From positions 1-64,000 of the forward strand of contig NZ_MAXC01000053.1 in assembly GCF_001693485.1 (NCBI RefSeq): a stretch of 64,000 nucleotides of DNA, in the 5' to 3' direction. Under the pieces are notes generated by a model, which did no database searches, was not told where the DNA came from, and saw nothing but the letters and a program-made list of their open reading frames with translations. Both the position numbers and the translations under genes were made by a program. This document shows, piece after piece, positions 57,248 through 64,000 of the stretch; the first letter of the stretch is position 1; each line of letters opens with the position of its first letter. Source of the stretch: Bradyrhizobium sp. LMTR 3 (lineage in GTDB: Bacteria > Pseudomonadota > Alphaproteobacteria > Rhizobiales > Xanthobacteraceae).

Positions 57248-58435
57248 TCACGCACCATTGCTCAACAAGCGCTCGCAGACGTCGCGCCAGATCGCCACCA
57301 CCGTCTCGCGCGCGACCGGTCGCTTGTGCACGGTGGCATGTTTCCGCACCCGCAACAGGATCTGTCTTGCCTCCTCGGCGCTGGCGGCCAGCTGCAGTTC
57401 GTCAAGCAACGTGGTGATCGACGACAGCCCGGAATGCTTGCCGATCACAATACGGTTGGAGCGACCAAGCAAATGGGGGTCGAGCGACTGATAAGTGCGT
57501 TGATCCTTCATCAAGCCATGGACATGAATGCCGGATTCGTGGGTGAACACATGCTCACCGACGATCGCCTTGTTCAGAGGAATCGTGCGTACAGCCGCGG
57601 CTGCCACAACGGTCGCGACGTTCTGCAGCTCCGGCAGCACGATGCCGGTGTCGCGCCCATAGAGCTGTTTGAGAGCGACCGCGACTTCTTCGAGCGGCGC
57701 ATTGCCCGCCCGCTCGCCGAGCCCGATGACGGTCACGGAGGCGTGGCTCGCGCCGCCCTTGATGGCGGCAAGCGTATTGGCAGTCGCGAGCCCGAGATCG
57801 TCATGGCCATGAAATTCGAGCTCAAGATCGGTGGTCGCGCGCAACCGCGCGATCAGCGCATAGCTGGAGTCGGGATCAAGCACGCTGAGAGTATCGGCAA
57901 TACGAAAGCGCCGTGCGCCCGCGGCTTTTGCGGTGGCGATCAGCTTGATGAGAAAATCGGCATCTGCCCGGGAGGAGTCCTCGCCGCCGACGGCAACCTC
58001 AACCCCCCGCTCGCGGGCATAGTTGACCACCCGTCTCACCTGCTCAAGTGCCAGCTCGCGGTCGCCGCCAAGCTTGGCGGCAATCTGCACGTCAGAGGCC
58101 GGGATGGAGATATTGACCATCGACACCTTGGCCTCGATTGCCGCATCGACATCGACTTCACGCATCCGGCACCAGCCGATGCTGGTGATCGGGAGACCGG
58201 TTTCGACCACGGCTCGGATAGCCGCGATTTCCTCACTGCCCATGGCAGGCATGCCTACTTCGATCTCGGTGACACCGGCCCGCGCCAGCGCCTGCGCGAT
58301 CGTCACCTTTTCGTCGATGGTGAAGGCAACGCCAGGAGCCTGTTCGCCGTCGCGCAGTGTCGTGTCGTTGAGCACGATTGGACCTGCCCATGACGTCTTG
58401 GACCATGACGGTTTGGCAGAGGCGACGGCGATCAT
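57248..58435 (-). CDS. nifV: Homocitrate synthase NifV
   Basis: 395 residues. It condenses acetyl-CoA with 2-oxoglutarate to homocitrate, the organic ligand of FeMo-cofactor. The HMGL-like TIM barrel begins with LNDTTLRDGEQAPGVAF (catalytic Arg and metal-binding Asp), and has EFHGHDDLGLATAN with the H-x-H metal ligands, GLGERAGNAPLEEV, and FTHESGIHVHG. I chose the ATG at 58435 because AAGGAG precedes it; the frame extends to 58504 over the promoter. A NifA site and -24/-12 promoter lie directly upstream. Most nodulating rhizobia lack nifV and rely on plant homocitrate, so its presence matters. Confidence 0.93.
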   Translation of the reverse strand: MIAVASAKPSWSKTSWAGPIVLNDTTLRDGEQAPGVAFTIDEKVTIAQALARAGVTEIEVGMPAMGSEEIAAIRAVVETGLPITSIGWCRMREVDVDAAIEAKVSMVNISIPASDVQIAAKLGGDRELALEQVRRVVNYARERGVEVAVGGEDSSRADADFLIKLIATAKAAGARRFRIADTLSVLDPDSSYALIARLRATTDLELEFHGHDDLGLATANTLAAIKGGASHASVTVIGLGERAGNAPLEEVAVALKQLYGRDTGIVLPELQNVATVVAAAAVRTIPLNKAIVGEHVFTHESGIHVHGLMKDQRTYQSLDPHLLGRSNRIVIGKHSGLSSITTLLDELQLAASAEEARQILLRVRKHATVHKRPVARETVVAIWRDVCERLLSNGA

Positions 58436-58469
58436 GGAAGGCTCCTTGTTCCTGGCAAAGCAAGGCTTG

Positions 58470-58558
58470 AGCAACCCGCATGCCACGCCGGCACCCGGCC
58501 CCAAGCTATTGAACTAGCTCGCAGTTTTCGGCACATCCGGATTGTCGCAAACGCGACA
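58470..58558 (-). promoter_or_regulatory. nifV promoter: NifA site and -24/-12 element
   Basis: Minus-strand TGGCATG-N4-TTGCT lies at 58485-58470, and a perfect TGT-N10-ACA site lies at 58543-58558, 58 bases further upstream. The arrangement is a textbook NifA/RpoN promoter located between the Irr-like gene and nifV. It overlaps the extended nifV frame, confirming the shorter start. Confidence 0.75.
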
Positions 58559-58608
58559 GCATCGCAAAACTCAAGGCGTCGGCTTACCTCACCACGCGGT
58601 GGATGCCC

Positions 58609-59121
58609 TCAACTCCGCTTCCGGCGCAGATGGATGATCAGATCGACGCAGGAGACTTCGTGACCGCGCAGCGGCTCCGGCACATTCACAAGCAGGAGAT
58701 CCCCATCGGGGACATCGAGCAGCGTATCCTCGCCATGTAGATAATAATGCGGATGCGGTGTGGTGTTGGTGTCGTATAATGCTCGCGACCCATCAAGACA
58801 GAACCGGCGCAAGAGGCCGGCTTGCGTGAACTGGTTCAAAGTGTTGTAGACGGTAGACCATGGGAGCGGAAAGCCGGTCTCGTGCGCCTCGGCAAATAGC
58901 ATCTCTGCGCTGACGTGCCGGGCGCCCCTGGCAAACAACAGTTCGCTTAGGATCAGGCGCTGGCGCGTCGGTCGCACCCCGGCTTTGAGCAACACGTTAT
59001 TCCAGCCGGCGGCGGGATATTGCCCACTGAGTTGGACGGAGGCCTGTTCCACCTGCAACTCGTCGAGGCTCGCATGGTCTCCGGCGTCCCTGGTCGGAAG
59101 TCTGGCCAACAACCGATTCAT
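58609..59121 (-). CDS. Fur/Irr-family regulator
   Basis: 170 residues. After a 45-residue N-terminal extension comes a Fur-type winged helix (AGVRPTRQRLILSELLFARG, STVYNTLNQFTQAGLLRRF), then a His-containing dimer domain (TTPHPHYYLHGED). It lacks the C-terminal C-x-x-C pairs of classical Fur and resembles Irr, the iron-responsive regulator of Rhizobiales; I see no Cys-Pro haem regulatory motif in the N-terminus. The start at 59121 lies 10 bases after the nifQ stop, so it is probably co-transcribed with nifH-nifQ and would be made when nitrogenase is expressed. Confidence 0.8.
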   Translation of the reverse strand: MNRLLARLPTRDAGDHASLDELQVEQASVQLSGQYPAAGWNNVLLKAGVRPTRQRLILSELLFARGARHVSAEMLFAEAHETGFPLPWSTVYNTLNQFTQAGLLRRFCLDGSRALYDTNTTPHPHYYLHGEDTLLDVPDGDLLLVNVPEPLRGHEVSCVDLIIHLRRKRS

Positions 59122-59131
59122 CCCATGTCGC

Positions 59132-59845
59132 TCAGGGCCAGGTGCCGGCCGAGAGCGGGACAGCCGCCTGCAGCAGAACGTCGCGCCGACGCTCGGCCAT
59201 CTGACTTTCGCCGCTTTCATCGCCAAAGCAAAGGTTGAAATCATTGCATTGCGTGCACACTGGCGTCGTGCACATGACAAGGCCGTCGTCCTCGCACAGC
59301 GTGCGATAGAAGAAGCGCTTCCAGCGCATATTATTGGTATTGCGCGTGGCCAGCGGCGCGAAATGGCGGGCTAGGAGCCGGGATAGTTCGCCACGACCGC
59401 GCAATCCGAGATCTTCCCACAAGTGATTTGGCTCGATCGCGCGACGCGCGATCATCGCAGCTAGCCAGTTGCCGATGTCCCCTTCGGTCGAGCGTTGCGA
59501 GAGCAGAAGATCACGCAACATTGCGGCCTCGTCGCTCTCATTGTGCTTTAAAGGCAAGAGCAACTCCTCGGCGTCTATCCGTATCAACGGGAAGTACTGC
59601 TCCAGCAACGCAGCCAGCTCATGGCTGGACAGACCCACCTTTTCTGAGACCAGACCACCATCCATCGTGGCGGCCGCCAGAATGGACGCCAGCACGTGAC
59701 GATCGAAATTGCCGTCAGTGGGTATGTCAGCATCTGCGGGGTCCGCCCCAGTGAGCAGGCGGTAGGTCGCAATTCCCCTATGCCGCTCATCGTTCGCTTC
59801 AGTCGCTCTGGCGGCCATAAGCGGAAAGAATTGCGCTTCGGACAT
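59132..59845 (-). CDS. nifQ: NifQ, molybdenum delivery protein
   Basis: 237 residues. The C-terminal iron-sulfur/molybdenum motif C-x4-C-x2-C-x5-C is complete (CTTPVCTQCNDFNLC, near 200-215). The preceding RHFAPLATRNTNNMRWKRFF then YRTLCEDDG is the usual family pattern. NifQ donates Mo to NifEN/NifH during FeMo-cofactor assembly. It follows nifH after 128 bases on the same strand and is 10 bases before the Irr-like gene. It fits functionally with the molybdate transporter genes at 40-42 kb. Confidence 0.92.
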   Translation of the reverse strand: MSEAQFFPLMAARATEANDERHRGIATYRLLTGADPADADIPTDGNFDRHVLASILAAATMDGGLVSEKVGLSSHELAALLEQYFPLIRIDAEELLLPLKHNESDEAAMLRDLLLSQRSTEGDIGNWLAAMIARRAIEPNHLWEDLGLRGRGELSRLLARHFAPLATRNTNNMRWKRFFYRTLCEDDGLVMCTTPVCTQCNDFNLCFGDESGESQMAERRRDVLLQAAVPLSAGTWP

Positions 59846-59973
59846 GGATTGCTGACCTTTCTACAGTGATCATATATGCTCCGCTGCATCGTGATGCTGG
59901 TCACGACATCTTTCGCCGAAGCGCCGACCTCCTAATCAGCATTGGGAAGGCCGGCCTCTCTCGGTATGTCCTA

Positions 59974-60858
59974 TTACTCGGCTGCGAGTTCGGCTGCGGT
60001 CTTGCCGATGATGGCCTCGTCAACCGGCTTCATGATGCCGTGCTCCATCAGCATGTCCTCGAGCTCGTCCATGGAGATCGGGGTCGGGATGATGCCCTTG
60101 CCGCCATTGTTGTGGATCTTGGTCGCGAGATTGCGATAGTGATCGGCCTGCTGGGATTCCGGCGCATACTCCAGGACGGTCATGCGGCGCAGCTCCGCAT
60201 GCTGCACGACGTTGTCGCGCGGCACGAAATAGATCAGCTGGGTGCCGAGCTTCTTGGCCAGCGCCTCCGCCAGTTCCAGTTCCTTGTCGGTCTGCCGCTC
60301 GTTGCAGATGAGGCCGCCGAGCCGCACGCCGCCAGAGTTGGCATACTTCAGAATGCCTTTGGAGATGTTGTTGGCCGCATACATTGCCATCATCTCGCCG
60401 GACATAACGATGTAGATCTCCTGCGCCTTGTTCTCGCGGATCGGCATCGCGAAACCGCCGCAGACGACGTCGCCGAGCACATCGTAGGAGACGTAGTCGA
60501 TGTTCTCATAGGCGCCGTTCTCTTCGAGGAAGTTGATCGAGGTAATGACGCCGCGGCCGGCGCAGCCGACGCCCGGCTCTGGACCACCCGACTCTACGCA
60601 GCGGATGTCCTTATAACCGATCTTCATCACGTCCTCGATTTCCAGGTCCTCGACGCTGCCGGCATTCGCCGCCAAGCTCAAAATCGTGTCCTGCGCCTTG
60701 GCGTGCAGAATCAGGCGGGTCGAGTCCGCCTTGGGATCGCAGCCCACGATCAGGATCTTGTGGCCCATCTCAGCCAGCGCCGCCAGCGTGTTCTGCGAGG
60801 TGGTCGACTTGCCGATGCCGCCCTTGCCGTAGAACGCGATTTGTCTCAGTGAAGACAT
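59974..60858 (-). CDS. nifH: Nitrogenase iron protein NifH
   Basis: 294 residues, the full rhizobial length. The P-loop GKGGIGKSTT (10-19), switch I and II regions with VGCDPKADST, the two [4Fe-4S] Cys (in GVGCAGRGV near 98 and DVVCGGFAM near 133), and the ADP-ribosylatable Arg in CAGRGV are intact. As a dimer it transfers electrons to the MoFe protein with ATP hydrolysis and takes part in cofactor synthesis. The ATG at 60858 (MSSLRQIAFYG) has GGAG six bases upstream; the longer frame to 60999 covers the leader. nifD and nifK are not adjacent, so nifH stands apart from them as in many Bradyrhizobium. Confidence 0.97.
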   Translation of the reverse strand: MSSLRQIAFYGKGGIGKSTTSQNTLAALAEMGHKILIVGCDPKADSTRLILHAKAQDTILSLAANAGSVEDLEIEDVMKIGYKDIRCVESGGPEPGVGCAGRGVITSINFLEENGAYENIDYVSYDVLGDVVCGGFAMPIRENKAQEIYIVMSGEMMAMYAANNISKGILKYANSGGVRLGGLICNERQTDKELELAEALAKKLGTQLIYFVPRDNVVQHAELRRMTVLEYAPESQQADHYRNLATKIHNNGGKGIIPTPISMDELEDMLMEHGIMKPVDEAIIGKTAAELAAE

Positions 60859-61020
60859 GTTGCTCTCCATCAACCAATTTGCCAAAGATTGCGCGCTCGC
60901 TTGCGCGCGAGCTTGTTTCTGTCTCAGAAACGAGGCACACGGGTTCAAGGGAAGGAGAGCATCGCTCGTCTTGCGCGTCTGCGTGCACTCAGCCCTCACT
61001 CAGTGTTGCTGCATCCTCGT

Positions 61021-61149
61021 AGCAACCGCCGTGCCAACCCTTTCCACGCCCTTTAAGCCTCTGATCTACTTTGAAAACTTCGCGCGACCGGTGGATGAAC
61101 CAGGTGTTTTGAACGTGACAGGATTCTTGCCGCTGTCAGAAGCCGGACA
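61021..61149 (-). promoter_or_regulatory. nifH promoter: two NifA sites and -24/-12 element
   Basis: A perfect TGGCACG-N4-TTGCT lies at 61036-61021 (minus strand). Two perfect NifA upstream activator sites TGT-N10-ACA lie at 61105-61120 and 61134-61149. The same layout is copied at 12121-12248. Confidence 0.92.
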
Positions 61150-61155
61150 AGGATA

Positions 61156-61653
61156 TTAGGATTGATGAAAAAGGCACAACGTGCAGCCAGCCAATGCGGT
61201 CATCGCGTCGAAGCCCGCAAATTCGCCGGTGATGAATTGCGCGTGAAAGCCGGACATCAGCGGACGCTTCGCTGCACGCCCCAGTTCGACCGCATTGACA
61301 GTCGCAGCGACGTCGATCGAGCCTAGCGAGGCGCCGAAGGCAACCAACGCGGCCCCGAGCTCCAGAGGCGTATTGGCGACCGCGAGCCACGGCAGGATGA
61401 GCGCGATTCCGAAACCGCCGATCAGGATGATCGGTTTGCTGCCGTAGCGCGCGCACAACAAACGGCTCAAAAGCATCGAGACGAGCAAGCCGATGCCCAG
61501 GCAGAGCAGCAGAAAGCAGAGAACTCCGACATCGACCGCCAGCCGCTCCTTCGCAAACGGTACCAGCGGCGCCCACGCCGCAATGCCGAAGCCGGAGACA
61601 AAAAATGCAAGTCGCGTCGTGAGCCGGGTGGCCAGGCGATCGACGGACGTCAT
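61156..61653 (-). pseudogene. MFS transporter, truncated after about 150 residues
   Basis: The start MTSVDRLATRLTTRLAFFVS and the helices GIAAWAPLVPFAKERLAVDV, GLLVSMLLSRLLCARYGSKP and ALILPWLAVANTPLELGAAL follow an intact YbjJ-like MFS N-terminus. The frame ends after LAGCTLCLFHQS, about six helices short, and only seven bases from the NifA sites of nifH. The nifH region seems to have been joined into this gene. A short N-terminal half-transporter is unlikely to work. Confidence 0.7.
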
Positions 61654-62050
61654 CGGGGAACCCCGAAGGACGAGTTAGTGGTTTCGTGTTCGTGCTTGCT
61701 AAGAACATCACAGTGGAGAGCATGAGCGGCTGCGACCGCAGTTGCAGGCGCTGGAACATGCTGCTTCATGTCGCCTCCCAGCAAATTGGCGGGCCCGGAC
61801 GCCCGAGGACGTCCCCCCTAAAGCACCGCCCCGCCTCCGACCGGTGATGGTGCCACGAATAAAGCAAGCGGCGAGCCGATGTTGAAAGTTGGAGGTTCTA
61901 CAGTCGCTTCGTACTGGATGTGTGTAGCGTCAAGTCGCGGACATTCGTCTCGAAGCTGACAACAGGGCGCTCTCGTTGAGCGCGCCCGAAGGCTCTGCCG
62001 ATGCGTCACTATCTGCGGTGTTGATCACGCACGTTGTCGACCACCATGGG
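61654..62050. other. No supportable gene
   Basis: Between two relics. Nothing recognisable. Confidence 0.4.
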
Positions 62051-62341
62051 CTATCCACGCCCATTGATCTGGACGCTCCGAGTATCGCCGGGCCGAAACA
62101 CAACCCAATCGCCGATCTTGACGTCCTGGCCGTGGAAATAGGTACCGGTCTCCGGCTCACCCTTGAAGGGGTCTTGCCCTTCTTGAGCACCAGGCTGACG
62201 GTGCCCTGCCCGACTGATTCTTTGATCGCCCCGGTCGACAGGATGAGCCCGCCCTTGGTCTTCTCCGGCTCGGCGTAGATGCCGACCAAGATCTTTGTTG
62301 TTCGATAGCTCGATGCTGCACAGATCGGCAATGAGTTTCAT
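62051..62341 (-). pseudogene. GroES-like (phage-type) co-chaperonin relic
   Basis: Two frames are needed: ILVGIYAEPEKTKGGLILST and VGQGTVSLVLKKGK in one, then DPFKGEPETGTYFHGQDVKI and GDWVVFRPGDTRSVQING in the other. This pattern is typical of GroES-fold proteins found in prophages. One frameshift joins the parts. The DNA to the right (62350-62790) reads in pieces such as FAAEPANIDELDTG and DALTSAISQLAADISARWAK, suggesting further phage-derived debris on the same strand. Confidence 0.5.
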
Positions 62342-63515
62342 CAGCTCTGCCTACTGGTCCTCCGAGTTCGAGCGCCGTTCCAGTGTCGAAACGCCTAGCA
62401 TCCCTTCCTCTCCCCCTACTCTTTCAGGATCTCTTCCATCGTCTAATCGAGCAGCGTGCGCGCGTCGGCGAGCGCCTTCGCCCACCTTGCGCTGATATCG
62501 GCCGCAAGCTGTGAGATTGCCGACGTGAGGGCGTCGATCACTTATCCAGTATCCAGTTCATCAATGTTCGCCGGTTCGGCGGCGAAGGTGACGCTCATTT
62601 ACAGCCCAGCCACTTGTTTTCCGAGCCAATTGGAGAGCGTGATGCCGGTCAGCGGGCACCTGATAAAGAAAAGGCCGCCTGCGTTGCCACAAGCGGCCGA
62701 AGTCTAGGGAGGAAACGCCCAAGGAGGGCAGGATGCAGCCTAGGATGAACGCCCTCGGCAGCTCAATTGAACGCAGGTAATCGTCGAGCATCCAGAGGGT
62801 GGGACGGAACGATACGAACGTTTATGTCAAGATGGGCAAGGGCAACGCCAAAATCGCCGCTCGCCGCCTCGGAACCGTTGCTTCAGCAGCTTGAGTTACG
62901 GGCCTGCGCCGCGTGGAGGCGTCGACCGCGAACGGGCTTGGAGGCTTGGTCGATCAATGCGCCAGCCCGGTACCGACTGGAGCATCTGCCCTGCCCTCCG
63001 CGATCGGCGTATTCGCCGCGCCGCCGAGACGCTGTCCCAATTGCTACACATGCTCGACGAATTGTGTGAAGGCCGTATCCGGCGATTATCACTGCCTGAT
63101 GAGTATCGTCGCCCGACGCATTTCCAAACCCACGCCCAGGCACGACGCGGAAATTGATTGGTCAATTGCCGGCCGGCGCCCTTCAGCAAGAGGAAACCGG
63201 GGAATTGGCCAACATTCCCCCGTCAATGAACTCCCAAGTGTTTGCCGGACATGACAGGCGGTGCAACCTAGAGGCGTCCCGATCAGCGTTACCGCTGCGG
63301 CTAGGTTGATATCTTCTCGGTAAATTGGTTCCGTGTTTCCGGATCATACCCTAATGCAATGCACCTCAAAGCGGAGCGGCAGCACCAGTCAACTACCAGC
63401 TTTAGCAATTGATGGAAAAGACGGACACGTGGCACTCGTAATCCAGCTCGATAAAGAACGTCCAGCCGAGCACGATACTCCTCATTGCGGTAGCTAATGT
63501 TGGCCCAGCTGAAGG
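62342..63515. other. Phage-like debris; no supportable gene
   Basis: Apart from the short phage-like readings next to the GroES relic (62350-62790), only frames of 60-110 codons without recognisable domains are present. Confidence 0.4.
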
Positions 63516-63985
63516 GGGCGCGGGCAAGTTGGAATTGTGAGAAGTACGAGCTTGCTTTACCCGGACACGAGTCCTGGAATGGGCTTGCATTTCGGCGACT
63601 TCGGATTTGAACTTGTATTCTCAAAGCGCGTTCCATCGATCATAAGCGAATTGATGCCACTTGCGCTGCCACCATTGCTAGCGGCAGATAGCATCCATCT
63701 TACTCAGGTGAAGAGCTTAGTCTTTCATCCGGGCGGGAGAAGGGTATTGGAGGTTTTGAGCGGGGTCTCGGGAGATCGTCTAAGGATTTCATTTCCAGCT
63801 ATGAGACTTTTCGACGCCATGGAAATATGTCCAGCGCAACTGTATTATTCGTTTTAGATCACGTGCTTGAACATGAGAAGCAGGCGCCAGGATCATACGG
63901 GATCTTGGCTGCGTTCGGTCCAGGGTTCTCTGCCGAACTGTCGCTATTGAAATGGGCTGAGGGCGACGCGGCGGTCCGATCGTAG
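63516..63985 (+). pseudogene. Type III polyketide synthase (chalcone synthase-like), C-terminal part, frameshifted
   Basis: The blocks are AGQVGIVRSTSLLYPDTSP, GMGLHFGDFGFELVFSKRVP and SLVFHPGGRRVLEVL, with the catalytic His in H-P-G-G. After a frameshift near 63800 come GNMSSATVLFVLDHVL with the catalytic Asn, and GILAAFGPGFSAEL. The order matches the C-terminal half of bacterial chalcone/stilbene synthase-like enzymes. The N-terminal half with the active-site Cys is not seen. One indel separates His and Asn, so it is non-functional. Confidence 0.65.
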
Positions 63986-64000
63986 CAGGCCTGGGTGGGA

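Noticed and set aside
59122..59280. Extended N-terminus of the Irr-like regulator
   Set aside because: The extra 53 codons overlap the end of nifQ in another frame; the ATG at 59121 lies right after the nifQ stop.

Overview
The window reads as part of a Bradyrhizobium-type symbiosis island. It holds nifH, nifQ, nifV, nifW, fixB, fixC and fixX with rhizobial-type protein sequences, NifA/RpoN (-24/-12) promoters, a dctA-type dicarboxylate carrier, molybdate transport genes, and a low gene density with many IS scraps and frameshifted genes, in a generally GC-rich background. The genus is inferred from protein character and gene order, not from a marker gene.

Layout. 1-3800: island debris (a PPC-domain gene cut by the window edge, two decayed tandem tyrosine recombinases, IS21 and IS3 fragments, a stray modC piece). 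3.8-7.4 kb: a frameshifted NRPS gene with a formyltransferase-like N-terminus. 8.4-10.2 kb: an ABC exporter. 10.8-12.25 kb: a thioredoxin-fold/TPR protein gene that sits directly behind a copy of the entire nifH promoter and leader. 12.3-24.9 kb: relics (methyltransferase, IS630, acyl carrier protein, ketosynthase, DUF736, toxin-antitoxin, IS256 joined to an outer-membrane protein) around intact dctA, a J-domain gene and speD. 24.9-32.8 kb: a two-module NRPS overlapping a MATE exporter gene. 34-35.3 kb: an MFS carrier. 35.9-37 kb: a 'mobile mystery protein' A/B pair with the B protein carrying a Fic domain. 37.6-38.75 kb: a dead integrase abutting a tRNA-Glu-like gene. 38.9-43.7 kb: a duplicated dctA/modABC block in which modB and modC are intact once but both modA copies are broken. 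45.2-46.3 kb: ahpC-ahpD. 46.5-49.4 kb: a compact four-gene ubiquitin-like conjugation operon (Ubl, CEHH/E2-slot protein, JAMM protease, E1). 50.5-51.3 kb: a frameshifted HEPN/Abi-like gene. 51.4-61.2 kb: an SDR gene, then the nif-fix block, all on the minus strand. 61.2-64 kb: MFS, phage GroES-like and type III polyketide synthase relics.

How the genes work together. The nif-fix block runs nifH-nifQ-irr-like-nifV-nifW-(fixA relic)-fixB-fixC-fixX: the nitrogenase iron protein, molybdenum delivery for FeMo-cofactor, an iron-responsive-type regulator, homocitrate synthesis, nitrogenase protection, and the Fix electron-bifurcating flavoprotein. fixA is destroyed here, so a functional copy must lie elsewhere if FixBCX works. 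NifA upstream activator sites plus -24/-12 promoters are visible before nifH, nifV, the thioredoxin-fold gene and both modA copies, which ties molybdate import and one redox protein to the nitrogen-fixation regulon. A perfect NifA-type site also lies upstream of dctA.

The most notable systems are the ubiquitin-like conjugation operon (46.5-49.4 kb), the NRPS-MATE pair with altered catalytic motifs (24.9-32.8 kb), and the wholesale capture of the nifH control region by a non-nif gene (10.8-12.25 kb).
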